A DNA stretch of 64,000 nucleotides from Heterobasidion occidentale (taxonomy: Eukaryota; Basidiomycota; Agaricomycetes; Russulales; Bondarzewiaceae), in the NCBI GenBank assembly GCA_039111635.1, contig JBCAQO010000004.1, positions 248,001-312,000 on the forward strand, given 5' to 3'. This document shows positions 1 to 14,653 of the stretch, piece after piece. Positions within the stretch are counted from its first letter, which is position 1. Every line of letters begins with the position of its first letter. The position numbers were made by a program, and so were the translations under genes. A model generated the notes under the pieces. The model saw nothing but the letters and a program-made list of their open reading frames with translations, was not told the origin of the DNA and did no database searches.

Positions 1-649
1 TTCGTTCATTCTCTGCAGCTTACTCACCGGATATGCGGTAGGAGTGGACAAAACCCGTTGTAGGTCTAGCAGTGCCCCAACACCCTCGTCTGGATCCCCA
101 CCATTCAAAGGTGACTTGACTGCTGCGCGTCCAACACGCCCACGCATAGACCAGCGTGATCGTCTGACTTCTTATTTTGGTCGCCGTGGGTCGAAAACAC
201 CCGCCGCAGCCGCAGCCTGAACTAGTACACCCTTGTTCGGGCTTTAGGATACCCACACATTGCTGGCGATATGAATTGCGCTTCGTATACCATAGAAAAC
301 CCCACGATACCAATCCAATATAAAGTGATAGATTACATGTTTGTTTAAACATCCTCACGGTGTGAGCGAGTTCTATGTTCTCCGTGTAGTTCGCTACTTT
401 CTGGTCGAACACTACGCTTTCTAAATCGGGATACGAGCGACGGTTTGTCACACGCCTTGACAAAGTCGAATGTCGCCGACTCCGACAGGGCTTCCGTCCA
501 TCGCTCACACCACCACGTAGAGCTCCCCACCTCGTCTGCAGAAGCGGTCATTCCTGCTCAAACCCCCTACTCACTGATATGCCAGCTTGATCACACGCTT
601 TCTTTTAACTTGTAATATCGCTAACTCTGCGCATTGTATTTCGGACACG
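1..649. other. intergenic, no gene recognised
   Basis: A long open frame runs on the minus strand between about 20 and 508, but it has no recognisable domain and no convincing start or splice context. I see no RNA gene or repeat here. The right part is presumably the promoter and 5' UTR of the F-box gene that starts at 650. Confidence 0.4.
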
Positions 650-2129
650 ATGAGCTACACGGGCACACTCATCGATCCACCGGCTGTGTTTTTGCATCCA
701 CGACCTCTCGCTTCACATCCGTCAAGCTTTATTCTGCTCCCCCTTCTGCCTAAGAAGAACCCGCCCAAGTCCTTACCCGCAGAAGTCTGGTCCAAAGTAC
801 TCGCTTATGTGTTCGCAGGGGACGGGCTGGAGAAGATGGAGGTGAGGCAGAGGCGAATGGCCTGTAGGTTTAACTGGAGGACCGCATTTGTGTGTAAAAG
901 CTGGATGGTGAGTCTTTGATTGTTGACAGGCCGCGTTTTGTTTTGGGCTTTAGACTTGCAACTGTGTGTCTTGTTCTATATCATCTGCGCTCCCTAACAT
1001 GCTTTATGGACACTAACTCATGGTTTTTTTGCAACCTATCAATCAGGATATCGCTCTGCCACTGCTTTACGCACACGTCAACATCTTCACTTTGTCTTCG
1101 TTGGAAAAATTTGTGTCTTACCTCTACACTTCTGACCAGAAGTGGGATTCCATCCGGCGGATACCATATTCTACTCCAGGGCGATGGGTCCAATCTCTTG
1201 ATATTTCTGAGATCACCTTCCTTAAACCAGAGGCGCTCTACATCGACTCGCTGCTCACAAAGCTGTTCCCACTCCTGCCTTTTCTAAATCGCTTGACTCT
1301 TCATATCCATCTGACTATGAGTAATAGGGCTCTGGAGACTTTGTTGTTCAAAGATGGCGTTGAGAGGCTTCAGTCTCTGAAAGGACTGAAGGTATCCCCT
1401 CTTCAAATTGGGACGTACGTTCCTGACATGTATGATCCCGTCATTGAATTGCTTCGATGCTGCCCAAGCATCGAAGAATTGGAGCTTGCGAGCCCAGATG
1501 ACGAAGCTACTCACCAGTATTATGCATATACACCCGAACCTGATATGCCTGCTCCATCAGCCCCACCCCTCTGTCTTTCTCGCCTGCGTTCGCTCGCCCT
1601 TGTCACAATACCGTTGTCGCCCCTCTTATCCTCTCTTCTCAACGCATCCCTTCCTTCTCTGCACCATCTAATGGTAACCCCTTACGACGATAGCGTTTCG
1701 TCACCCACTAGCAAGCTCCTGGCTCAGCACGGCTCCCTTCTCACAACTCTCCACGTGAACACGCCAAAACACTGGCCGACTGTCCCTCAGCCATCACAGT
1801 CGCGCATCCTCCTCGATTCTCCTACGCTCAAGCACCTTTCACTTGAGTATCCTTTTCCGATGCTGGTTGTGCCACCGGGGTCCACGCATCCCTTACAGAT
1901 CCTCACCATTCCACGGCCGAACATCAGGTTCTTCCGTGACCTGGAATACCTCCTCCCGCGTCTTCCCCAGCTTCGAGCTGTGCAGCTGAAAAATGTAAAA
2001 TGGTTAGGCCGGGCAGTGTCGGGACGGGCGTTGGAGGCAGGGGTACAAGGGGAGATGAGGGAGTGGAGGAGGAGACTAGGCAGGAGGGGTGTGAGGCTGT
2101 TGGATGGCGATTGGCGAGACCCAGAGTGA
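650..2129 (+). CDS. F-box/LRR-type protein
   Basis: Two exons, 650-907 and 1047-2129, joined in phase 0 by a 139-base intron (GTGAGT...ATCAG). The product is about 446 residues. Residues around 40-85 form an F-box-like segment (LPAEVWSKVLAYV, then CKSWM running into DIALPLLYAHV across the splice), as in many Agaricomycete F-box proteins. The rest is leucine-rich and resembles the degenerate LRR region of that family, ending in an Arg-rich tail. Such proteins usually present substrates to SCF ubiquitin ligases through Skp1; the substrate cannot be inferred. The start was chosen because it opens a continuous N-terminus leading into the F-box. The ATG at 587 is in the same frame but lies further upstream without support. 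Confidence 0.75.
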
Positions 2130-2546
2130 TGGAGGGTCTTGGAGTAGGGATATTGGCGCCCATCCAGGGAGCGTCGTGGAGATTCCAAGGTCGGGTTCTA
2201 GTTTCTGTCTGTCTCATCTAGTTCATCATGCATATCGAAGACGATCTTCACTGTTGTATTACTGCATCCTCTTTACTGACTACTTATCTACCAATATCAA
2301 CACACCACTCTGAGAAATGCCGCGTTAATCAGCGTTGAACTCGTGCATAAGCCCTCGAGGCCTCAATCGGACGTCTGCGCACATGTTATCCACTCCACCC
2401 CATTTCATCAATCCCATCACTCTCTCTTCTCTCTTTGAGTAATACAAGCGGGCGATTGCGAGGACCTACCGAATTTCAAAGACCGACGGAAGGTTGTGTT
2501 TCCTGAAAGCTCCTCCATTCATTCTACCAGAAATCGCTCGAAACAA

Positions 2547-3281
2547 ATGACTCCACGCCGCGCTCGTCGTTCGCGTCAGACCTCATCTGATCTCCAATGC
2601 TCCAATGCTAGTAATTGTGTTGACTCCAATGCGAGGAAGCCTATTCTTCTTCCAACTGAGCTTGTCTACGAGATTACAACTCTGGTACTCAGCAACTTTT
2701 TCGCCGAGCTATTTCTTGGGCCATCAGACGACGAGAAATCGAACGAGCTGAGCTGGGATGCGGTGACTGCTTTATTGCATTCGACATGTAAATTCCGGGC
2801 GTGCACGACTCAATTACTGAGGGACCTCGATGAGAAGACATTTTTTCACGGTTCGACAAGGTGAGTCGTGCAGCACTCATAGACTCTTGCATAAATTCAA
2901 TAGGGATTTTCTCCATGATTCCTTCCAAGGAAGATCATAAATTTTTCCCAGGTCCTAGCCCCCCTCCGTCGCCTCTCTCAGCTCGTATATAGTGCTCCCA
3001 ACACTATCTTCAGCATTCCACAACCATCGATTCTCAAGCGCCGCACCATCCGCCAACCGCGCACACGCTTGGCGCGTATAGCACACTACATTCTCATGAA
3101 TGCTGCTCGAACCAACGCGTTCATCATTTACGGCGTCCGCCGTCAAAAAATGCGCAATGAAACGTACAGTGAGAAGGACCTCCAAGGATTCCAACGCGAT
3201 TTTATGGCTATTCCCGCGCACGTCCGGTACGCTATTCTCGGTCGTGTTATAGGACGGGTGGTGGAAAGGCTCGTGGTTTGA
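2547..3281 (+). CDS. small conserved Agaricomycete hypothetical protein, possibly broken
   Basis: Exon 1 (2547-2860) encodes a short basic N-terminus followed by LPTELVYEITTLVLSNFF, an acidic stretch and a helix with FRACTTQLL. This matches the gene at 32690, which has the same layout (LPVELLDEIIIFVL...FRACTLRIL) and the same phase-2 donor. The next homologous segment lies at 2952-3281 and ends with a VRYAILGRVIGRVV-like helix. The splice from the GTGAGT donor at 2861 to the AG at 2951 does not keep the frame. The AG at 2903 gives only 12 more codons before a stop. Either a base is missing or the gene is decaying. No function is known to me; the family looks lineage-specific. Confidence 0.5.
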
Positions 3282-3556
3282 GAACGGCGTGAGTGCATAG
3301 CTTTTCTTTTCTTTTTTTGTCTATGCATCTCGGTTGCGTTAGTTGCTCATTGATTGAATCGACTAGTTCTCGAATTTGAAGATGTGGTTGTCCCTTTCTT
3401 TAACCTAAGCATGTTTTTTTAACCCTTTCCATACTGCGGTCGCGGTGAGTGATTTTATCTCATCGATCAGTTTCCTTAGGGTACCATGAAATGCTTCCAT
3501 CTCAACTAGAACCTTCCACATGGCATGTTACCCGGCCCTACTCCAGTTCAACCCGT

Positions 3557-3571
3557 CCCCCCCCCCCCCCC
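3557..3571. repeat. poly-C tract (15 C)
   Basis: Fifteen consecutive C residues, read as polyproline in the open frame that crosses it. Such a run is prone to length errors in sequencing and to slippage. Confidence 0.9.
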
Positions 3572-3883
3572 GAGTTTTATTTCCTTCACTTCGACTTGTG
3601 CGCCAAGTTCAACATTCAGTTCAACGACGTGCCACGGATCACCAAAGAAGAACTGACGAGGGTGCTTTTTTACCACACCGTACGGGAATTGGGACACAGA
3701 GGACTCGGAGAACTCGGTGTTGTGTCCACTGCGCAATTCAAGGCGCAAATCGGGCTTCTCGCTGAGGACGAGGAGGCGGTGGTGTTTGATCGTGAATTTG
3801 ACCCTGGGCCACTTTCTGAAAACTTTGTTTACGATATTCAGGTTGATCCCGCCTTAGACACATTCTGGGGGTTTGCTATATAG
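3572..3883 (+). CDS. unassigned coding-like fragment
   Basis: An open frame running to a TAG at 3881-3883. It begins just after the poly-C tract and shows a regular mix of hydrophobic and charged residues (for example FHTVRELGHRGLGELGVV-like spacing and an acidic LLAEDEEAVVFD segment). That looks more like coding sequence than chance. It may be the C-terminal exon of the preceding gene, but no clean splice joins them, and its residues do not match the C-terminus of the related gene at 32690. Low confidence. Confidence 0.25.
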   Translation, partial: EFYFLHFDLCAKFNIQFNDVPRITKEELTRVLFYHTVRELGHRGLGELGVVSTAQFKAQIGLLAEDEEAVVFDREFDPGPLSENFVYDIQVDPALDTFWGFAI

Positions 3884-4026
3884 CTCCACCTTCCGACCAT
3901 CATGCGACCGATCACCACTTCAGATAGGAATAGTGCACTGCCATTTGTGACAATTCAAGAACCACGTCGGATTTCAGCTTATCTCGCCACATCACCATCC
4001 GTATACCTCCTCATACACGCTGACAA

Positions 4027-5202
4027 TTGAGCTTTGTCGGTGTTCACGCTACCTGTGGTCCATGTTATGAAATGGGACAAGTCCCCCGCCCCCTCACACA
4101 ATGTCCACGTACATTCACCCTTCTCTCGAACTCTTGGTACGTTTCTCACTGTTATGGATTCTGTCTCGTATATCTCTCTATCGCCTCTGTCAATGATCCG
4201 TCCAAGACCTATGCCGGTCGACCTGGTTGCGCCGCCTCAATTGTCTCACACAAAGACGATGAATCTATCTGGTGACTACAGAATGTTGTCGGATGCAATA
4301 CAATCTCTTGTATATCCCGCGCCGATTCTGAACGCATAGATCTTTCAGTCCGAACACACTATGTCATACCACGTCTTCCTGTGGATATGTTCGCTCATCA
4401 TGTTCCGAACCTCCGAGTAGCCTCCTTCGACGGGGTGGTTATCCCTTGGTCCTCTCTGGCCCTACATGGCCTGACAAGTTTGTCTGTTACATTGCTCCAT
4501 ATGCCTCCTTCCCACTTTGGCTCAGATGAATTGCTCGGGGCGTTGTCGGGTATGCCTTTCTTGGAATGTCTGTCCATCATTGAGGCCTTACAACTACCCG
4601 ATTCTAGGTCCAGTCACACGATCATACTTCCCCGGCTTTCCAGACTTGAATTGGAAGGGCAATGGTTGAGTTGCATGGCCTTCCTCGCAGGCATCCAATT
4701 CCCTGGCACAGCACAATTGCATCTGACCTGTGTATCTAGAAAAAACCGTAAACCTCCTGCCGACGTGCTTCTCTCCGTCCTGGAAAGACAGGCAAAGGGG
4801 CTAGGAGATACATCGCCTTCGGATTGTATGTGGATACAAATCGGCAGATCTTTGAGGGTTATTGGTTGGTCGAGGTTATATTCACCTGAGCAGTCCATCC
4901 CTTCTCGCCTAGAGCGGGCGCTTGAATTGAGATTCTCTACATTGCCATTATGGACGATGGTCTCCATCATTCGAGCGATTCATGTTTATGATCTTGTCGT
5001 CCTTCGCCTTCGCATGAATGCCTTCTCCCTCTGGAACCTCGCAACTCTTCGTGATGTATTTCGACGTGCGCACCGTCTCAAACACGTTCATCTCGCCAAT
5101 CTTGCTGCACCAATGTTCTGCGCGCTTCTCGACCAGAATCCCGGAGATGCCGCAACGCAGGCGCACGACCAGACGCATCCGGCAAGGTTTTTGGCCCCTT
5201 GA
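4027..5202 (+). pseudogene. F-box/LRR-type gene fragment with a frame change
   Basis: From about 4312 to the TGA at 5200-5202 one frame reads through an F-box-family LRR region (SERIDLSVR, VPNLRVASFDG, LRDVFRRAHRLKHVHL). Upstream, 4100-4330, the expected segment (RPRPMPVDLVAP, then MLSDAIQSLVYPA) is in a different frame, and a stop closes the main frame at 4273-4275. The two overlap near 4310 with no good intron between them, so a frameshift is the simplest reading. No F-box motif was found 5' of this, and no credible start. It is either a decayed paralogue of the F-box gene at 650 or an intact gene with an assembly indel. Confidence 0.5.
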
Positions 5203-5406
5203 CCACTTTCATCTACAACAGATAGACCCATCAAACTTGTTCTTTCTACTATTGCATCGGTAGCGGTGGTATCTCATTTGACGCACCGCAGTAGATGCTA
5301 GTCGCAAATGTGCCATAAAGACATTAGAATGTAAGGTCTTGCAGGTCGATAGATGGGAAGGCACATACAAGTCCTCAAAATGCACAAAGATTATACGCCG
5401 ACCAAG

Positions 5407-6371
5407 CTACAAAAACAACTCTCCTTTGGACACAACCTTCACATGTCCTGCGAGCCTGACTAGACCTTCCGTCTCGTCGACAACGACCCTCAAGTCTCCT
5501 CCTCTGGAACTTACTTGCTTAGCCATGATGGCCCCCGACAATTGTTTTTTGGCCTTCCAGTACGGTGCAAGGAGGCAGTGAGCGGTCCCGCATACTTGAT
5601 CCTCTGGGATTCCGGCCGCTGGTGCGAACATGCGGGAGTGGAATGCTACATCAGGAGGGCCAGTAGTCGGGGATGCGGTTAGGACATGTACACCAAATGG
5701 GGAGTCAAGCTGGTGGCAAGTGACCTAGTCAGAACCTCAGGCCTCATGTTTCAAAAAATGAGGTAACTGACCAGAGCTTGTGGATCTACCTTGAGTGCTC
5801 CCAGGTCCAGGACGTCGAGTTCCACAAGTACATATTGGGGATATTTCGCGTCCCCCCGACCCATAAACTTCACTTTCACATCCTTTCCCACCGCTTGCTC
5901 GAGAGCGGCGCGCAATTTTGTAGCATCGTCATCATGGCTGAGCTCGGTAAGGGATGCGGCGTCCAACGCGATCTCGATGCGATCGTCCTCGGCGCGACGC
6001 GCAATAGCTACACGGCCCTTATCTGACTCGAACTTCAATGTATTCACCGAAGCAGGGACGAGAGAACCGTGCGTGAAGATCGCCTTCGCAGCCGCAAGCG
6101 AGCCGTGCCCGCACATCGGCACCTCGATGTCCGGCGTGAACCAGCGCGCGCCGAACTCTGCGATTTCAGCGTTGCTGGTGGTTGGAACAGGGCCCGGAGA
6201 GACGAAGGTGGTGATGGGCTGGTTGAAGTTCCTTGCGATGGTGAGCAGCACCTCGTCGGAATAGGCGGAGAGGGAGGGTATGAACACGATCGCAGCGGGG
6301 TTCCCGCCCGCGATGCTGTCGGTGAACGCGTTCAGAATAGTGAACGGGACGGATTTGCTATCGATGGCCAT
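5407..6371 (-). CDS. PhzF-family (phenazine biosynthesis-like) protein
   Basis: Two exons on the minus strand, 6371-5772 and 5709-5407, with a 62-base intron (GTCAGT donor) in phase 0; 300 residues. The PhzF/DAP-epimerase fold is clear: N-terminal NAFTDSIAGGNPAAIV, then RWFTPDIEVPMCGHGSLAAA in the first half, and GIPEDQVCGTAHCLLAPYW in the second, the usual duplicated GNPA/CGHA-type and EDxVCGTA-type motifs. Family members isomerise or epimerise small acids; the substrate here is unknown. The position usually held by the catalytic glutamate (NLSET in bacterial PhzF) reads NQPIT, so Glu is replaced by Ile. That may mean a different chemistry or an inactive enzyme. Confidence 0.85.
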
Positions 6372-6889
6372 GTTGGTAACTGGGACGCGCTACGTTGTTA
6401 TGACTCAAAGGCAAAGGCAGCGTTTTCACAAGTCATCTTGCCGAATGACTCGTCGGCCTCGGGCGCCAAATTTTCTTGGTACTTACTAAGAATAAATAAT
6501 ATACTTAGGTAACGGCGTTGCAGCGAAATCGCAGACTTTACAAACCGGAAGCCGAATAGAGAGAAGACAAGTCGGGAGACTAAGGGTGAGTCGAAAGGCG
6601 GTAATTGTGCAGAGGCCGTGGGAACTTCGTACCTAATTCAAAAGGCTTTCTTAGAAACACAAGTATCTTGCACAAGCTCAAGCACCCACGGTACACAATA
6701 ACTGTTTAGCGACTTCATGCGAGCCTATTCTAGGATCTCGCACTAGGGAGAAACCACCGCTTTCGAAGTTCGAGATTTTTAACTTGTATCTGCGACACGG
6801 GTGGAAGAGACGATGCGATAACAATAATAAAATACAAAGCTATGTCGCAGGCGGAGCGAGCAGAGGATCTCACCCTGAAGTTGATATCG
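6372..6889. other. intergenic, no gene recognised
   Basis: About 520 bases between the PhzF-like start and the 3' end of HAT1. It is presumably the PhzF-like promoter plus the HAT1 3' UTR. I see no repeat or RNA gene. Confidence 0.5.
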
Positions 6890-8757
<1,868 letters not shown>

Positions 8758-9205
8758 CGTGAGATTTTCTGAGAACGAAAAGACAGGTTGAGCTGAATGG
8801 GGGGCTAGATGATGGACTGGCTCAGAGATATCTGAACTACTCTCTGTAAGGTGGCCGGCCCAGACAGGTTCAGCTCGGAAAATGACGAGTCAGTGAAACT
8901 TCAGCGACGCCTGCTACAATTCTGGTATGCTGTCTGACGGTGTCAAGGATACAGACGATAGGAGAGCAAGAAGGCGACAGTAGATATATGCAACGAGTGA
9001 CCTTGAAAGTGGCGCAGTGAGAACTTAGACGCGCCTGTGGCTGGCCGACTTACGCGTCTCGGATCTGGCCAATGACCACACGCACACTACTCGGACAAAA
9101 GTATTCTATAATTCGAATAATTCCATGGTACTATATGTAGGTTATACAACTGAAACGTTACACGATCCTCGTATTCTTGCTCAAATACATCTTCGCAAAC
9201 ACTGT
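8758..9205. other. intergenic, no gene recognised
   Basis: About 450 bases between the HAT1 start and the glutathione reductase stop. It is likely the HAT1 promoter and the GLR1 3' UTR. Nothing else is recognisable. Confidence 0.5.
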
Positions 9206-11012
<1,807 letters not shown>

Positions 11013-11600
11013 TTTGGATATGCTGGTCGATGAGAAGGCTCTGGTTATCTGATGACAAAAGGAGGAGCGCTTGAGTCTTATTTTGACATGGGCACGCCAT
11101 GATCAATCACGCGCACCTGAGAAAGCCTGAGAGCGGGTGAAGAAAACGAATGCAGCCTGAGAGCCTGGGGCGACAAGCGGGTGATGGAATGGATGTAAGC
11201 CAGGGCGCCGACGGTATATATACTGCGTTCCGTCCGCGAGGGCACTCCTCTGATCAATCACGTCTGTCCTAGTTTCCTTGTGCAACTCTCGTCAGCCCGC
11301 GCGTTTGCTGACGCGCGAGAGGATGCAGGTCACGTGTGTATCGATGCTTGGTCATATTCTGCGTTGGTCATGTGCAGACCGGTCACTCCTCCGGCCAACT
11401 TCCGGCCACCACATTCCCATATGCCTGCGCACTTGCAGGTGAAACGGGAAGATGTCCGATTGTAACAGATCGTAAGGCGACTGCCGTCGAGCAAGTTTCA
11501 CTGAGCGTGTCACCTGTCTCGACAAAGTACGGGGCCGACTTCATGACGCGTTCAATTGAAGACCGTCTTATTGGTTACTGGAAACGACCGTGACAGCCAT
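11013..11600. other. GLR1 upstream region
   Basis: Non-coding by appearance. It contains TATATATA at 11215-11222, about 200 bases upstream of the GLR1 start. This may be a TATA element of that gene with a long 5' UTR, or may be unused. No other feature is seen. Confidence 0.35.
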
Positions 11601-11602
11601 TC

Positions 11603-11780
11603 GTGTCAGTAGCAAGGTCCTGCGCGACACTGCTGAGCAGGTCAGTGCTTAAATATTATGGAAGGATGTTTTTTGGCGTGCTTGCTATCCACAGGCCAAA
11701 GACGAGCAGATTTTTGATGCCATCCGTCGCAGGTATTAAGGCATCAGCGGCAAAGAATTTCCTATCAAGGACAGCCAAAT
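11603..11780 (+). pseudogene. 3' remnant of the small stress-type gene (copy A side)
   Basis: On the plus strand, 11694-11778 reads as the last exon of the gene that ends at 31288 (KDEQIFDAIRRRY, stop, GISGKEFPIKD), with a TAA inside where the intact copy has a Lys codon. Just upstream, CTGAGCAG|GTCAGTG at 11633-11645 matches the preceding exon end and donor. No exon 1 or 2 remains. It lies beside BTB copy A in the same relation as the full gene beside BTB copy B, so it came along with the duplication and decayed. Confidence 0.7.
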
Positions 11781-13380
11781 ATCAGACTCATACTTGGCAG
11801 ACGCTGTATGATTTTGATGTGCTATGTATATGGCGTGGAGATTATGTATCCCAAAACGTAACTTCAGCAATCGAATGCACATAGAAAAGTTGTTAGCAAC
11901 TATTGTCTGAACAATACTGAAGTGGAACACAATCGGTGTAGGGCCAAGTGCCGTCCGTGCTGGAGAGCCTACTTTGATGGTCAAGGTAATGAACTTGCGA
12001 AAATTGAGAAACACTTGCCTGTTTTCGAGAATATAAAAACCTCTACACTTCTACAGGCCATTCCCTTTTGGTCAGCCTCACGGCAAAGCACTCCGGAAGC
12101 TGGGCCCATATATTCATCCTACTTGCTTGGTGTTGAGCTTTGAAGAATGACATGCAAGCATCGCATGCATCAGCTTTGTATCGCTTGAAGAAGTCGTCGA
12201 GAACATCCAGTGCGGCAGAGAAGTAAAACGCCTGTTCTTGGACGTACGCTAGCATTCTCTTGGCCGCGGACCTGCACTCTTTCTGGGAAGCGCAGTCCGC
12301 GCTGACTGGTCCATTAAGGAAGGAAAACCGTTCCGTGATACAGAACTCTGTGAGTTCGTGCGCGCCGACGAAACATTTCTGCAGGACAGATAGCTCATCA
12401 CAGTCGATTCCGTGACCATACTCTTGGATGGTCGCTTGGATTTCTGGTAGAGAGGTCTTTGGATGCCCACGGGAAGTATGCCAGTACAGCGCGCTCGGGA
12501 TTATGGACGGAAGGTCATAGGATAGAGCGAGAAAAGCGACCAATAGATCTTCGCAGCAATTATCGGGAAGAGGCTCAATTGGTGGGCAGTCGCTACCCTC
12601 AACGATTTCATCAAAAGCAGATAGTGTGTTCGGATAGCCTGTTTTGAGCCGTCGAATAGCTTCATCCCGTAAGTGCGAAATTTCGTACTTTGTTCCTAGC
12701 CGAAGCCATGCAGAAACAAAGAGGAAGCTGACCTGCTTGGCTTCGGTGCATCTAGGGGGTGTTTGAGTCTGATCAGCTTCGACTGGGGCACATGATTGAT
12801 AGGAATTACAAACTTGACATTGTACAGACTGTACAGAAGGTGTTCGACGCTGACGGGATCGTCATCGAGAAGGACTTTGACGCAATTCTTGCCTGCAGCT
12901 ATCTCAGCTGTAGCGACGAGCGCCCTCAACACGGTGGAGCTCTTCGATAATACGCTTTTGTGGACTCGAAATGTTACAGAGCCTGCAACGATGATGACGT
13001 TGCCATCGTCATACCACAGGATTTCATGAGCTCGAAGCAATTGTTTCGTGGCAGGACTGGAGTCCTCGAAGCGTGGCCTCTTTCGAGACGTGTCGGATAT
13101 GGTATGTTCTACGGCGTTCTGCATCACGCTTCGCAAGGCTGGAGAATGTTGTCATTGAGCATGGAGAGTGAATCATGCGAATGACGACGAAAGGTTATGC
13201 ATGGTTTAACAGATTGAGAGCCACAATACGCACAGGTCTTTGCACAAGGTATATTTATCTCAGTCTCCGACAATTCAGTTTGGCCAGTGGGCATGCTGCA
13301 GATTCGTCCCAGTGTCAGGCCTTCAATTCTCCATTCTCAAGACAATGCAAAAGCTTACTGCTTCGGAATTAGGTTGTGTG
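11690..13380 (-). repeat. inverted duplication, arm A
   Basis: Arm A corresponds to 29660-31400 in the opposite orientation. Similarity is very high over the BTB exons and intron. It falls to clearly lower, gapped similarity in the 5' flank (13125-13380) and the 3' flank (11690-12040). The arms are about 17 kb apart. Confidence 0.85.
12043..13124 (-). CDS. BTB/POZ domain protein, copy A
   Basis: Two exons on the minus strand, 13124-12810 and 12732-12043, joined in phase 0 by a 77-base intron (GTAATT...AGCAG); 334 residues. Residues about 30-150 form a BTB domain of the kind common in Agaricomycetes: LWYDDGNVIIVAGSVTFRVH, then KSVLSKSSTVLRAL, a cluster ending VSVEHLLYSLYNVKF, and after the intron AWLRLGTKYEISHLRDEA. 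The C-terminal half is the usual Cys-containing helical tail (AFLALSYDLPSIIPSALYW). Fungal BTB proteins of this class have no well-defined role; some BTB proteins act as Cul3 adaptors. The reading frame is intact, unlike in copy B. A one-base difference relative to copy B removes the upstream ATG from frame, so the start is the internal ATG. Confidence 0.85.
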
Positions 13381-14022
13381 TATGCTGAGATGGAACAAAT
13401 AATTTGAATTCGTGATGTTGGCAGTGAAAGTCGTCAAGGTCGAAGGAAACCGGAAAGGGCCGTATTGCGAACCGGCTACATAGAGACTACATTATACGTA
13501 ACATCGAATTACGATCTATGCCTGGGACGTCATTCACATACCTGTACGTAGTGGAGTTTCATTGTCGGTGAGTGTAGGACCAAATGCGATCGTAGGTGCA
13601 GCCGAGGAGGATGTGTGCGCCGGACATGATTGTGAGAATGGAGGACGGGAAACGGAATGGATGGAATGAGGAGATGGAAGTATCGTCCTCAATAGACTCC
13701 TCGACCTTCCTCGACGCCTGAAACCCGGTCGACACAGCGAGCGTTTGCTATCTGGTCAAGGACTTGAAACCCAACAGATGACATTCAATGTATCGTAATA
13801 TGGACAGTACAACAAAGAACGAATCGCGAGGTGTGCGCAGCGAAGGCAATGGTGTTGGGATTGATACATCACTGACCCAACGCGTGATGATGACCTGGGG
13901 TATTTGATTTGCGGTTCGCTGCAGCCTCACAAGATCACATTCTGGATGTTACGGAAACAAAGGAGAGTCAGAGAGATACACCAAACACACAAGGATCAAC
14001 ACACTTTGAGATCGGTACGATA
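13381..14022. other. intergenic, no gene recognised
   Basis: No coding sequence, RNA gene or clear repeat could be supported in this stretch. Confidence 0.4.
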
Positions 14023-14614
14023 TCAGCAATGGGACGAGTGGGGTCTACAGCAGTTGGGCCTCTGACTGCTGCTCTGGGAGGTTAGCGACGGATCAGTAAC
14101 AGGATGAAAGTCGATAGACAACACGAATCCATCAGGCGAAGCTGATATACAATCGTCTGTGCAGTCACTCAGAGGTCCTAGGACGAGATAGCCTGACAAG
14201 TGGCCGTCTTTGATTGTGCAGACGCCATCGTAGACGGTGATAGAAGGACGAGTTTTTTGAACTCGTCCAGCGAGCAGTCGCACAATGCGACAAGCTGAGA
14301 GATCGGAAGGCACAAGAAAGCTTTAGCAGGGACATTGTCGGCAATTGCCGTGGAGCGCCCCGACACGCTCTGACCTGCTCTGACATGCTCTGACCACTCA
14401 GGTGAAGGAGGTCGAGGTCGTATCGCACGTCAAGGCAGGACGCCGAGAGCGAGACCTGCAACGAATTCACCCTGTTGCCGACAAACTCCTGTAGATGGGT
14501 AGAGTCACTGCAGTTGAAGGTCGAGCCAGGCCTCAGACGGAAGACAACGTCGGCCACGGGCAAAGGCGAGGGAGCAGACGAAAGGACTATGAGGCGCGGT
14601 CCCACAAAGGACAT
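14023..14614 (-). CDS. hypothetical protein
   Basis: Two minus-strand exons, 14614-14395 and 14294-14023, fit together in phase 1 across a 100-base intron (GTCAGA...TCTCAG), giving 163 residues. Exon 1 contains VADVVFRLRPGSTFNCSD and LQEFVGNRVNSLQV; exon 2 contains IVRLLAGRVQKTRPSITVYD and LSGYLVLGPL. The steady hydrophobic pattern, the matching phases and a TATATATA 32 bases upstream of the ATG argue for a real gene. There is no recognised domain, no signal peptide at this start, and I cannot suggest a function. The intron contains a three-copy 11-base tandem repeat. Confidence 0.4.
14366..14395. repeat. short tandem repeat, about 11-base period, three copies
   Basis: GCTCTGACCTG, GCTCTGACATG and GCTCTGACC follow one another. 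The repeat spans the donor end of the putative intron of the 14 kb gene. Confidence 0.75.
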
Positions 14615-14645
14615 GAGCGGTGTACGTGGGGTCCCAGATGGTGCC

Positions 14646-14653
14646 TATATATA
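14646..14653 (-). promoter_or_regulatory. TATA box
   Basis: TATATATA placed 32 bases upstream of the putative ATG at 14614 on the minus strand. It supports a gene there but is palindromic and could be chance. Confidence 0.4.
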
